Below, one piece after another: positions 43,637 to 52,116 of a stretch of DNA of 64,000 bases. Within the stretch, counting starts at the first letter, position 1, and each line of letters starts with the position of its first letter. This DNA is from Bacteroidota bacterium (lineage in GTDB: Bacteria > Bacteroidota > Bacteroidia > Flavobacteriales > Weeksellaceae): assembly GCA_023458415.1 (NCBI GenBank), contig JAEWZO010000022.1, forward strand, positions 42,776 through 106,775. The letters run 5' to 3'. The position numbers and the translations under genes are program-made. The notes beneath the pieces were generated by a model that made no database searches, was not told the DNA's origin, and saw only the letters and a list, made by a program, of their open reading frames with translations.

Positions 43637-43810
43637 ATGACCAAAGAAGAATCCATCAGAAACCTTATGCAGATTCGTAGGTGTGATTCAGGACAAATGT
43701 TTGCTGTATGTTTTTCGTGGCGCGGTTTATTTTGCAGAAACTCCAAAGGAGAAGCAACAGCCGAAAAACTTAAATGGTTGAACTGGTCGGATAAAAAACT
43801 GAAAAAATGA
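43637..43810 (+). CDS. Small hypothetical protein (57 residues)
   Basis: ATG 43637 to TGA 43808-43810. It reads MTKEESIRNLMQIRRCDSGQ, a middle with WRGLFC, and a basic tail ending SDKKLKK. No signal or membrane helix; two Cys and three Trp. Its TGA overlaps the ATG of the next gene (ATGA), the usual sign of translational coupling, and a -7 element stands in front. I do not recognise it; the coupling suggests it works with the hydrolase. Shorter than most gene-callers' limit. Confidence 0.55.
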   Translation: MTKEESIRNLMQIRRCDSGQMFAVCFSWRGLFCRNSKGEATAEKLKWLNWSDKKLKK

Positions 43811-44649
43811 AAATCGAAATCAACAGAAACATAAAAATTGAAAACCCTGAAACGAAAACTTTTCTGGCAGATGCATTTTACAACGACCTGAACGGGAAAC
43901 TTCCTCTTGTTATTTTTGCACACGGTTACAAAGGTTACAAAGATTGGGGCGCATGGGATTTAATGGCGATGGAATTCGCAAAAGCCGGATATTACTTTGT
44001 AAAATTCAACTTTTCTCACAACGGAACCGCGCTGGAAAACCCTTCTGAATTCGGCGATCTTGAAGCATTCGGAAACAATAATTTCACAAAAGAAATGTCG
44101 GATTACGATGCCGTTATTAATTTTTTTATCGAAAAATCAGAAGTCGATCCGGAAAAAATTGCGATTATCGGTCACAGTCGCGGCGGCGGAATTTCCATCA
44201 TTAAAGCGTATGAAGATGAACGAATAAAAGCATTGGTTACTTTGGCTGGCGTGAGTCATTTCTGTTACCGTTTTCCATCAGGTGAACGTTTGGAAAACTG
44301 GGAAAAGGAAGGTGTGATGTATTCCGAAAACGGCAGAACGAAACAGCAGATGCCGCATTATTTTCAGTTTTTTCAGGATTATAAAAATAACGAGGAGCGG
44401 TTTAACATTCAGTATGCAGCACAGCATTTGGAAAAACCGTATCTCATTGTCTCAGCCGGAAAGGATGAATCCGTGAAACCACACGAAGGCGAATTGCTGC
44501 ACGAATGGTCAAAAACGTCGCAACTGGAATATCTTGAAAATGCAACGCACACTTTTGGAGCTAAAGAACCATGGGAAGACCGTTTCCTGCCAAACGATTT
44601 GGATACTGCAACCGAATTAATGATAGAATTTTTTAATCAAAAATTGTAA
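43807..44649 (+). CDS. Alpha/beta hydrolase (dienelactone hydrolase/prolyl oligopeptidase-like)
   Basis: 280 residues. Visible: LPLVIFAHGYKGYKDWGAWD, the nucleophile elbow IGHSRGGGISIIKAYED, the acid region YLIVSAGKDESVKPHEG, and the final His in NATHTFGAKEPWE. No signal peptide, cytosolic. Upstream overlap with the 57-residue ORF. Substrate unknown; the family includes peptidases and esterases. Confidence 0.87.
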   Translation: MKIEINRNIKIENPETKTFLADAFYNDLNGKLPLVIFAHGYKGYKDWGAWDLMAMEFAKAGYYFVKFNFSHNGTALENPSEFGDLEAFGNNNFTKEMSDYDAVINFFIEKSEVDPEKIAIIGHSRGGGISIIKAYEDERIKALVTLAGVSHFCYRFPSGERLENWEKEGVMYSENGRTKQQMPHYFQFFQDYKNNEERFNIQYAAQHLEKPYLIVSAGKDESVKPHEGELLHEWSKTSQLEYLENATHTFGAKEPWEDRFLPNDLDTATELMIEFFNQKL

Positions 44650-44695
44650 ATACATTTTCTGCCGAAATTGTACTTTTACCGCTTAAAATTAAACT

Positions 44696-45532
44696 ATGGA
44701 TTTATTTTCAGCTCTCGAACTTCCCAATTTTGCTGAACCGCAGATTTGGGTATCATTATTAACACTTACTTTCCTGGAGATTGTTCTCGGTGTCGACAAC
44801 ATCATTTTCATCTCTATTATTTCCGATAGACTGCCGAAAGAGAAACAGCGTTTTGCCCGAAATCTGGGTTTAACGTTTGCAATGCTGTTCCGTGTAATCC
44901 TTCTTTTGATGATCAACTGGATTATCGGTCTCAAAGCTCCTGTCCTCACGATTGATTTCATGACGGATGCCACAACCGGCGGTCCGCTTCATCTCAGCTG
45001 GAAAGACATTATTCTCCTCGCCGGAGGTATTTTCCTGATCGGTAAAAGTACCTTTGAAATTCACAGCAAAATGCAGGTTGATGACCATCACGCTCCGAAA
45101 CCGAAGTCTGCAGCTTCAGGTTTAATGGCGATGGTCATTTTCCAGATTATTCTTATTGATATGGTGTTCTCTTTGGATTCCATTCTAACAGCCGTTGGTT
45201 TGGTTGATAATGTGGTTCTGATGATTATTGCAGTGGTAATTTCTATCGGAATTATGATGGCTTTTGCTGGACCGATTTCCAGAATTATCAACAAACATCC
45301 AAGTTTGCAGATGTTGGCTTTGGCTTTCCTTGTAGTAATTGGTGTAATGTTGGTTGCGGAAGGTATTCACCAACACGTAAGCAAAAACATTATTTACAGC
45401 TGTCTTGCATTCAGTTTGGCTGTTGAAATGCTGAACATCAGACTGAGAACGAAGAAGGAAAAATACTACCGTTTGAATCCTGATCTGAATAACAAACTCG
45501 AGATCGAGAGGGACGAAGATCACTTAGTATAA
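44696..45532 (+). CDS. TerC-family integral membrane protein
   Basis: 278 residues with seven to eight membrane helices. The first TerC motif is EIVLGVDNIIFISIISDRLP and the second LIDMVFSLDSILTAVGLVD, each with the buried acidic residue of the metal path. A basic C-terminal tail follows. TerC proteins export metal ions, often manganese, helping to load secreted metalloproteins. Transcript ends at the strong terminator right after the stop. Confidence 0.93.
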   Translation: MDLFSALELPNFAEPQIWVSLLTLTFLEIVLGVDNIIFISIISDRLPKEKQRFARNLGLTFAMLFRVILLLMINWIIGLKAPVLTIDFMTDATTGGPLHLSWKDIILLAGGIFLIGKSTFEIHSKMQVDDHHAPKPKSAASGLMAMVIFQIILIDMVFSLDSILTAVGLVDNVVLMIIAVVISIGIMMAFAGPISRIINKHPSLQMLALAFLVVIGVMLVAEGIHQHVSKNIIYSCLAFSLAVEMLNIRLRTKKEKYYRLNPDLNNKLEIERDEDHLV

Positions 45533-45535
45533 AGC

Positions 45536-45566
45536 AAAAGAGCGGAATTTATTTCCGCTCTTTTTT
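45536..45566 (+). terminator. Terminator after terC-like gene
   Basis: 12-bp perfect stem AAAAGAGCGGAA / TTCCGCTCTTTT with a 5-nt loop and T-tract on both sides; serves the convergent flavin reductase gene too. Confidence 0.85.
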
Positions 45567-45584
45567 ATTATTTTTTAATGAATT

Positions 45585-46406
45585 TTACTTTTTCAGAATT
45601 TCCCAAGCTTCTGCAATCTTACTTTCCAGAAGGAGTTTCTGAGCTTCCAGATGTTTGTCCTCATCGCTGTAAAATTCTGAGCCGTTCAGTTCTACAACGT
45701 TGGCCAACATTCCCAAATCGTTTCCGGTAAATACTTTGGAATAACGGATACTTTCCGGCAGCTGATCGAAGCCGATACCTTTGGTTACCAACGGTTTCGG
45801 CACTTCAAAAAGACTTTCTTTATTGGAAATTGAATACCAGTTTGCGCCCAGTCGTGCCACCATATCCAGTTTGGTTTGGTCAAGATTGCCGTTTTCATCG
45901 CAGTACTCTTCACGGATATGAATTTTCACTACTTCGCAAATCACCAGATTTCCAGCGCCTCCTTCAGTTCCCAATTGTTTTACTTCCAGAACTTTACATT
46001 CAAAATTCACCGGTGATTCTTCAATCAGTTTTGGCCGAACCAAATCCGCATCTTTCATCGTTAAACCGGCTTTCACAAATTCATTCACGCCGTCTTCATA
46101 TTCCGTTGAAGCTAACGAAATCTGCTGAACCATGGGAAAGTTTACGTTTCCTATTACAACTTCCGGAACTTTCAGAATATTTTCCAGCGTGTGTTTCGTA
46201 GTATTATCACGAACTCTCCGAGCCGGCGAAAAAACCAGAATAGGCGGCACCGTACTGAACATATTGAAAAAACTGAAAGGCGAAACGTTTGGATTTCCGT
46301 TTTCGTCAACAGTGGAAGCAAACGCAATAGGGCGCGGTGAAACAGCTGTCTGTAAAACCTGCTGCAGTTTTTGCGCAGGTAAACTTTTCGGGTCTATTGT
46401 TTTCAT
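45585..46406 (-). CDS. Flavin reductase-like (FMN-binding split barrel) protein
   Basis: 273 residues. The N-terminal domain has the flavin-reductase pattern VSPRPIAFASTVDENGNPNVS, FFNMFSTVPPILVFSP, and RDNTTKHTLENI. The family supplies reduced flavin or has divergent roles. It starts 6 bp after fahA, so it belongs to the tyrosine-degradation transcript; related genes next to fahA are common in Flavobacteriia. Its role in the pathway is not known. Confidence 0.85.
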   Translation of the reverse strand: MKTIDPKSLPAQKLQQVLQTAVSPRPIAFASTVDENGNPNVSPFSFFNMFSTVPPILVFSPARRVRDNTTKHTLENILKVPEVVIGNVNFPMVQQISLASTEYEDGVNEFVKAGLTMKDADLVRPKLIEESPVNFECKVLEVKQLGTEGGAGNLVICEVVKIHIREEYCDENGNLDQTKLDMVARLGANWYSISNKESLFEVPKPLVTKGIGFDQLPESIRYSKVFTGNDLGMLANVVELNGSEFYSDEDKHLEAQKLLLESKIAEAWEILKK

Positions 46407-46412
46407 GCTGAA

Positions 46413-47660
46413 CTATTTTGCAGGCAGAATTTTTCCTTCCACTTCACCAAAACCAACACGAATTCCATCTTTCTCAGCCCAACCTTTCATGATGACGGTG
46501 TCGTTATCGTCAATAAATTTTCTTTCCTGTCCGTCGTTCAGTTTCAGTGGGTTTTGTCCGCGCCAGGTCAGTTCCAGCATCGATCCGAAAGAGTTTGAAT
46601 CGCTTCCGGAAATTGTACCTGAAGCGTACATGTCGCCCACTTCAATGTTACAGCCGTTTACGGTGTGGTGCGCGAGTTGCTGCGTCATGTTCCAGTACAT
46701 GTATTTGTAATTGCTTTCGCAGATTTTCGCAGCGGTTCCTTTTTCAGGTTGAATGTAAACTTCAAGGTTGATGTCGTAATTTTTATTTCCGCTGAATTTC
46801 AGGTAATCCAGAACTTCAGGTTCCTGCGTTGGAGATTCAGTCCTGAACGGTTCCAATGCTTCCAAAGTCACAACCCAAGGTGAGACTGAGCTTCCGAAAT
46901 TTTTCGCAAGGAATGGCCCGAGCGGAACATATTCCCAACTTTGAATGTCGCGCGCCGACCAGTCGTTGAAGATCACCATTCCAAAGATGGAGCCTTCAGC
47001 TTCTGCAGTGGAAATGCTTTCGCCCATTTCGGTATTTCTGTTGACAATGAATGCTATTTCAAGTTCGAAATCGAGTTGTTTGCACGGTCCGAAGTGCGGT
47101 TTATCGGCATCTGCAGGTTTCATCTGGCCTTTTGGACGGTGAATTTCCGTACCGGAAACTACGATGGAGGAAGCTCTTCCGTGATAACCAACCGGAAGAT
47201 GTTTCCAGTTGGGAAGCAGTGCATTAGCAGGATCGCGGAACATTTTCCCAACATTGGTTGCGTGTTCAATAGAACTGTAGAAATCGGTATAATTCGGAAC
47301 ATGAACCGGCATCAGCATTTTCACTTTATCCAGATCATAAAAACATTCGGAAATGGTTTTTTCGTCGGCCGCAAGTTTGGAATCTTCCTGCAAAAGCTGC
47401 TGAATTTTTAAACGAACTGCATTGGTTACCGGTTTTCCCATTTCAATGAATTCATTCAGCGTGTAGGCCTCGAAAACATTTTCCTGCAGACCTTCAATTT
47501 CATTGAAATATCCGTAATCGAAAAGCGTCGCAAGATCTACAACCACATCGCCAATTCTCGTGGCGCATGCGATGTACTCTTTGTCGAAAACCGCTACTCC
47601 GAACGGAATGTTATGTATGGAAAAATCTGAAGTAGAATCGTATTTTACAAATGAATTCAT
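46413..47660 (-). CDS. fahA: Fumarylacetoacetase
   Basis: 415 residues. It splits 4-fumarylacetoacetate to fumarate and acetoacetate, the last step of tyrosine catabolism. Motifs: HNIPFGVAVF near the start, TDFYSSIEHATNVGKMFRDP, GYHGRASSIVVSGT, and the metal-ligand Glu/Asp in CKQLDFELEIAF and FNDWSARDIQSWEYVPLGPF. Full length. First gene of a two-gene unit with the flavin reductase-like gene. Confidence 0.96.
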   Translation of the reverse strand: MNSFVKYDSTSDFSIHNIPFGVAVFDKEYIACATRIGDVVVDLATLFDYGYFNEIEGLQENVFEAYTLNEFIEMGKPVTNAVRLKIQQLLQEDSKLAADEKTISECFYDLDKVKMLMPVHVPNYTDFYSSIEHATNVGKMFRDPANALLPNWKHLPVGYHGRASSIVVSGTEIHRPKGQMKPADADKPHFGPCKQLDFELEIAFIVNRNTEMGESISTAEAEGSIFGMVIFNDWSARDIQSWEYVPLGPFLAKNFGSSVSPWVVTLEALEPFRTESPTQEPEVLDYLKFSGNKNYDINLEVYIQPEKGTAAKICESNYKYMYWNMTQQLAHHTVNGCNIEVGDMYASGTISGSDSNSFGSMLELTWRGQNPLKLNDGQERKFIDDNDTVIMKGWAEKDGIRVGFGEVEGKILPAK

Positions 47661-47699
47661 GTAGAAAAATATTGTTGATTAGTAATTCCATAAAGGTAC

Positions 47700-47730
47700 A
47701 AAAAAGGTTCAGAGTATAAAACCTGAACCT
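47700..47730 (-). terminator. Terminator between small secreted gene and fahA
   Basis: AGGTTCAG / CTGAACCT with a 10-nt loop. An A-rich side gives TTTTT for the minus-strand transcript. Confidence 0.7.
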
Positions 47731-47739
47731 GTTCTGCTT

Positions 47740-48192
47740 TTAGAGTGCATTTTCGTCTATCCACCTTTCTTTTGTATTGACGTCGATCAAATAAAGAATC
47801 TTTTTCTGCTTTGTGAGGAGCAGTGTTTTGGTGATCGGAACTGGAACTTTTTGACCTTCCAGTTTGTCAAAACGAACTGAAATAATATTTTTTCTCGTCC
47901 GAATCAAGTCACCTGAAAAAACATTGGAAGTAGACTGTCCGTTGCTTTTGTCATCGAACATTTCAACGTACGTTGCATTTTTTCCTTTAAGGATGATGAA
48001 ATTACGCTCGGTATGGTCGTCGAAATCTTTGATGCTGACGAATTTTATGTCGTCGGTATTTACATCAGAAAGATTTTGGTTGACGCCTTTACGTTCTTCC
48101 AGACGGTCGAGAATTGCATTGAGCGTACCGTACTGCGCTTTCGCAGAAACTGTGGCTATCAACAAAGTGAAGACAAAAAGTAATTTTTTCAT
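47740..48192 (-). CDS. Hypothetical secreted protein
   Basis: 150 residues. Signal peptide MKKLLFVFTLLIATVSAKAQ. The mature domain (LNAILDRLEERKGVNQNLSD, FIILKGKNATYVEMFDD, LLLTKQKKILYLIDVNTKER) is probably beta-rich. No known motif. It lies between hppD and fahA but has its own upstream palindrome and its own terminator, so it may be unrelated to tyrosine breakdown. Confidence 0.75.
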   Translation of the reverse strand: MKKLLFVFTLLIATVSAKAQYGTLNAILDRLEERKGVNQNLSDVNTDDIKFVSIKDFDDHTERNFIILKGKNATYVEMFDDKSNGQSTSNVFSGDLIRTRKNIISVRFDKLEGQKVPVPITKTLLLTKQKKILYLIDVNTKERWIDENAL

Positions 48193-48206
48193 TATAGCGT
48201 TTAGAA

Positions 48207-48246
48207 ATATTTTGGACTGAGATTTACAAATAACAGTCCAAAATAT
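48207..48246. repeat. Perfect 13-bp inverted repeat
   Basis: Arms ATATTTTGGACTG and CAGTCCAAAATAT with a 14-nt spacer lie between hppD and the small secreted gene. No T tract follows on either strand, so an operator or a 3' mRNA stability hairpin for hppD is as likely as a terminator. Confidence 0.6.
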
Positions 48247-48252
48247 GATATA

Positions 48253-49383
48253 TTAAAGATTTCCTCTTCTTGCCTGTTCTCTTTCAAGCGCTTCAAACAA
48301 GGCTTTGAAGTTACCTGCGCCGAAACTTTGTGCGCCGTGTCGTTCAATAATTTCGAAGAAAAGAGTAGGGCGGTCTTCAACCGGTTTTGTGAAAATCTGA
48401 AGCAGATAACCTTCCTCGTCGTGGTCAATCAAAATCCCCAAATCCTGAAGTTTTTTGAGATCTTCGTCGATGTGACCAACTCTTTCCGGTACCATTTCGT
48501 AATAGGCTTCCGGTGGAGCAGAAAGGAATTCAACACCTCTTGCTTTCAGATCTGTAACGGTTTTAATGATGTCTTTTGTTGCAACCGCAATATGCTGAAC
48601 GCCCTCTTCTTCGTAGAAATCAAGATATTCTTCAACCTGAGATTTTTTCTTTCCTTCTGCCGGTTCGTTAATCGGGAACTTAGCGTATCCATTTCCGTTC
48701 GACATTACTTTTGACATTAGAGCCGAATATTCCGTGTTAATCTGTTTATCATCAAAACTCAAAATATTTACAAATCCCATTACGTCTTCGTACCATTGTA
48801 CAACAGGGAGCATTCTGTTCCAACCTACATTTCCAACGCAGTGGTCAACGTACAGTAGCCCGCAATCGGACGGATTGTAATCGCTTTCCCATTTTTCGTA
48901 ACCCGGCATGAAAGGTCCACTGTAATTTTTTCTTTCGATAAACATGTGAACGGTTTCACCGTAAGTATAAATTCCGGACATTCTTACTTCCCCGAATTCA
49001 TCAGTAATAGTAGTTGGTTCAAGGTAAGGTTTTCCGCCGCGTTTTGTCGTTTCTTCGAATGCAGAATAAGCATCATCCACCCAAAGAGCGAGGATTTTCA
49101 CACCGTCGCCATGTTTTTTTACATGTTCGTTAATTGGTGAATCCGATTTTAGACCAGTTGTAAGAACAAGTCTGATTTTTCCCTGTTGCAAAACATACGA
49201 AGCTCTATCGCGAACGCCTGTTTCAGGACCGGCGTAAGCAACGCTCTGAAATCCGAATGCAGTTTTGTAAAAGTGAGCCGCCTGTTTAGCGTTTCCTACA
49301 TAAAATTCAATATAATCTGTTCCGTTGATGGGCAGGAAATTTTCTGCCTGCGCAATTTTTTCAGCGAAAGTGAGTGTGGACAT
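48253..49383 (-). CDS. hppD: 4-hydroxyphenylpyruvate dioxygenase
   Basis: 376 residues. HPPD converts 4-hydroxyphenylpyruvate to homogentisate with O2 and Fe(II). Two vicinal-oxygen-chelate domains; iron ligands are His in YVDHCVGNVGW, His in VQHIAVATKDI and Glu in LFFEIIERHGAQSFG. N-terminal start NGTDYIEFYVGNAKQAAHFY is typical of bacterial HPPDs. Next in pathway order to hmgA, which is 1.5 kb upstream on the same strand. Confidence 0.97.
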   Translation of the reverse strand: MSTLTFAEKIAQAENFLPINGTDYIEFYVGNAKQAAHFYKTAFGFQSVAYAGPETGVRDRASYVLQQGKIRLVLTTGLKSDSPINEHVKKHGDGVKILALWVDDAYSAFEETTKRGGKPYLEPTTITDEFGEVRMSGIYTYGETVHMFIERKNYSGPFMPGYEKWESDYNPSDCGLLYVDHCVGNVGWNRMLPVVQWYEDVMGFVNILSFDDKQINTEYSALMSKVMSNGNGYAKFPINEPAEGKKKSQVEEYLDFYEEEGVQHIAVATKDIIKTVTDLKARGVEFLSAPPEAYYEMVPERVGHIDEDLKKLQDLGILIDHDEEGYLLQIFTKPVEDRPTLFFEIIERHGAQSFGAGNFKALFEALEREQARRGNL

Positions 49384-49456
49384 TTACTTTAGATTTAAAT
49401 TTATTGTTGTTGCAATTTACGATTTTCTGAGCAATTTTTCGGGACTTTGTATCAAA

Positions 49457-49486
49457 GAAAAATCCCGGAGAAGTTTCCCCGGGATT
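49457..49486 (-). terminator. Terminator after CoA-transferase gene
   Basis: AATCCCGG / CCGGGATT with a 10-nt loop; the minus strand then reads TTTTTCTTTG. Hence the CoA-transferase transcript ends before hppD. Confidence 0.75.
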
Positions 49487-49492
49487 AAAGTT

Positions 49493-50767
49493 TTAGTGCT
49501 TAAATCTCTCGAAAGCAGCTTTATCGAGCATTTCCCTATCGTCGGGATGCGCAATGCTGATTAAATCTTTTGCCCGTTGCTTCATGTTTTTTCCATAAAG
49601 GTTTACAGCGCCATATTCTGTCACCACCCAATGAATGTGGCCTCTTGTGGTAACAACTCCGGCTCCCTGCTTAAGGAACGGAACAATTCTTGGAATTCCT
49701 TTTTTCGTTCTCGAAGAAATCGCAATAATCGGTTTACCGCCTTCAGAAAGCGCAGCCCCACGCATGAAATCCATTTGTCCGCCAATTCCAGAAAACTGAT
49801 AAGTTCCTATGGAATCTGCACAAACCTGCCCGGTTAAATCCACTTCGATTGCAGAATTAATGGCTGTAAGTTTCTTGTTTTTCATGATGTTGATTGGGAA
49901 GTTGACATGTTTAACATCCATAAATGAGATCGAAGGATTGTCATCCACAAAATCATAAAGTTTTCGGGTTCCGAAACAGAAACTTGTGATGGTTCTGTTT
50001 TTGTGGGTTCCTTTATATTTGTTGTTAACTACTTCTTTTTCAATAAGATCAATAACTCCATCACTCAACATTTCCGTGTGGATTCCTAAATCTTTATGGT
50101 TTCCAAGAGCTTTTAGAACAGCATCCGGAATTGTTCCGATTCCCATTTGTAAAGTAGCCTTATCTTCAACCAGTTCGGCAACATTTTTTCCAATCTGAAG
50201 CTCCTGTTCGCCGACTTTAGCTCCATAATCTACAGTTAGAAGCTCGTCTTCATTCCAAACCATTTTATCGAATTTAGTGTAATGCACGGAACCGTCGCCA
50301 TGAGTTCTTGGCATTTTTGGATTTACAATGGCAATTATTTTCTTCGCAGAATCTACAGCGGATCTTGCAACGTCCACAGAAGTTCCAAGCGTACAATAAC
50401 CGTGACGATCAGGTGGAGAAACGGTAACCACAGCTACATCCAGCGGAAGATACTGTTGCGTAAACAGAAGTGGAATTTCACTTAAGAAAATGGGCACAAA
50501 ATCTCCACGGTCCGAATTCACCGCATCACGAACCGGTGTTGATGTAAATAACGAATTAACATAAAAGCTGTCTTTGTATTCCGGCTTGGCGATTTCCACT
50601 ACGCCTTGCTGCGTGATGGAAACCAGCTGAACATCTTTTAACCGGCTTGCCTGTTTCGCAAGTTCGTCATAAAAAATATTGGGTGTACATGCACTTCCGT
50701 GCCCAAAAATTCTGTCGCCACTCTTCACAAGCGATGCAGCTTCTTCGATATTTACATAATTTATCAT
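49493..50767 (-). CDS. Acetyl-CoA hydrolase/CoA-transferase family protein
   Basis: 424 residues, two-domain class I CoA-transferase of the acetyl-CoA hydrolase/4-hydroxybutyrate transferase group. The CoA site GIGTIPDAVLKALGNH and the catalytic Glu in IHTEMLSDGVIDL are visible, followed by SGIGGQMDFMRGAALSEGGK in the C-terminal domain. Between hmgA and hppD it may activate acetoacetate or succinate produced by the pathway; that is inference. TAAATTTG (50796-50803) is its likely promoter. Confidence 0.88.
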   Translation of the reverse strand: MINYVNIEEAASLVKSGDRIFGHGSACTPNIFYDELAKQASRLKDVQLVSITQQGVVEIAKPEYKDSFYVNSLFTSTPVRDAVNSDRGDFVPIFLSEIPLLFTQQYLPLDVAVVTVSPPDRHGYCTLGTSVDVARSAVDSAKKIIAIVNPKMPRTHGDGSVHYTKFDKMVWNEDELLTVDYGAKVGEQELQIGKNVAELVEDKATLQMGIGTIPDAVLKALGNHKDLGIHTEMLSDGVIDLIEKEVVNNKYKGTHKNRTITSFCFGTRKLYDFVDDNPSISFMDVKHVNFPINIMKNKKLTAINSAIEVDLTGQVCADSIGTYQFSGIGGQMDFMRGAALSEGGKPIIAISSRTKKGIPRIVPFLKQGAGVVTTRGHIHWVVTEYGAVNLYGKNMKQRAKDLISIAHPDDREMLDKAAFERFKH

Positions 50768-50795
50768 GAGTTCGTGCTTAATACAGATTACCTAT

Positions 50796-50803
50796 CAAAT
50801 TTA
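50796..50803 (-). promoter_or_regulatory. -7 promoter element of CoA-transferase gene
   Basis: TAAATTTG is a perfect TAnnTTTG match 28 bp before the ATG. No exact TTG at the ideal place. Confidence 0.5.
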
Positions 50804-50857
50804 CGAATAAGAAAGGAGTTACTAAAGATGAATAAAATCAGTTCAAAAAAGAAAAAC

Positions 50858-52045
50858 TTATTCCTGTGAGCGGTCTTCCAAATGATTTTCCGGTTTATCT
50901 AGCCAAGAAGTTAAGTAAGAAGGATCTTCAACTTTCATGGCTTCTTCGGTGAGTTTTAACGGCCGGAACGGATCTACCATTACCGCATATTCTTCCGTGA
51001 ATTTTTTTCCAATACTACGTTCCATAGCGCCGGGATGTGGCCCGTGAACAATTCCGCCGGGATGTAGTGTGAAATCCATAAGATCAATGTGATTACGGCT
51101 CATAAAATCACCTTCCGTGTAGAAAAGAACTTCATCAGAATCAATGTTGGAATGGTTGTACGGCGCTGGAACAGCCAAAGGATGATAATCGTACATTCTG
51201 GCCACGAAAGAGCACACCACAAAGTTATGCGCTTCGAAATTCTGGTGAATTGGTGGCGGAAGATGAACGCGTCCTGTAATCGGCTCAAAATTTTTGATAT
51301 TGAATTTATAAGGATAAAAATAACCGTCCCAACCAACAACGTCAAACGGATGCGTAGCGTAAATAAAATCCCAGATTTGGTTTTCCTTTTTTACTTTAAT
51401 CAGAAATTCTCCTTTTTCATTTTTTGGTTCCACGAAAGAAGGTCCGATAATATCGCGCTCGCAGAAAGGTGAATGTTCCAGAAGTTGTCCGAATTCGTTA
51501 CGGTAACGTTTCGGTGTGTAGATTGGTGAGTGGCTTTCCAGAACGAAAAGTACATTATCCTCATTGCTGAATTCAATCTGGTAAATTGTTCCGCGAGGAA
51601 TTATCAGATAATCGCCACGTTCAAATTCGATGTTTCCTATAAAAGTCTTCAGCCTTCCGGTTCCTTCATGAACGTAGAGCATTTCGTCGCATTCGGCATT
51701 TTTATAGAAATATTCGGTTGATTTTCTTGGTTTTGCCAAGCCCATTTTCAGGTCGTTGTTCAGAAGAAGAATTTTGCGGCTGTCCAGGAAATCGTCTTCG
51801 GGAGTAACATTCATCCCTTTAAACATTCGCGGCGTTACATTTTTTTCTACCGCGATTTTAGGAGTTACGTCCTTTGGCTCTCCGATGCTTTTGATTTGTG
51901 TCGGACGATGAATATGATACAGAAGCGAAGAAATTCCATGAAAACCCTCCGTTCCGAAGAGTTGTTCGTAATAGAATTCATCTTTTTCTGATTTGAAAAC
52001 AGTATGTCTTTTCTGAGGAATTTTTCCCAGCTGCAAATATCTCAT
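50858..52045 (-). CDS. hmgA: Homogentisate 1,2-dioxygenase
   Basis: 395 residues. It opens the homogentisate ring to maleylacetoacetate. Cupin core: ECDEMLYVHEGTGRLKTFIG, YLIIPRGTIYQIEF, VVGWDGYFYPYKFN, and the iron-binding LHPGGIVHGPHPGAMERS. It is somewhat shorter than the 430-445-residue mammalian form, as is usual in Bacteroidota. A 7-bp palindrome lies right in front of its start. Confidence 0.94.
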   Translation of the reverse strand: MRYLQLGKIPQKRHTVFKSEKDEFYYEQLFGTEGFHGISSLLYHIHRPTQIKSIGEPKDVTPKIAVEKNVTPRMFKGMNVTPEDDFLDSRKILLLNNDLKMGLAKPRKSTEYFYKNAECDEMLYVHEGTGRLKTFIGNIEFERGDYLIIPRGTIYQIEFSNEDNVLFVLESHSPIYTPKRYRNEFGQLLEHSPFCERDIIGPSFVEPKNEKGEFLIKVKKENQIWDFIYATHPFDVVGWDGYFYPYKFNIKNFEPITGRVHLPPPIHQNFEAHNFVVCSFVARMYDYHPLAVPAPYNHSNIDSDEVLFYTEGDFMSRNHIDLMDFTLHPGGIVHGPHPGAMERSIGKKFTEEYAVMVDPFRPLKLTEEAMKVEDPSYLTSWLDKPENHLEDRSQE

Positions 52046-52049
52046 TTTG

Positions 52050-52069
52050 TACTTCTTTGAACAGAAGTA
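52050..52069 (-). promoter_or_regulatory. Palindrome in front of hmgA (possible operator)
   Basis: TACTTCT-TTGAAC-AGAAGTA, 7-bp perfect arms, 4 bp upstream of the hmgA ATG and overlapping the weak -7 element TATTTTTA (52068-52075). This position fits repressor binding at the transcription start. Confidence 0.45.
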
Positions 52070-52116
52070 AAAATAGGGAAATTTTCAGAACTGAGAAAAA
52101 ACGGAATGTATGCGTA

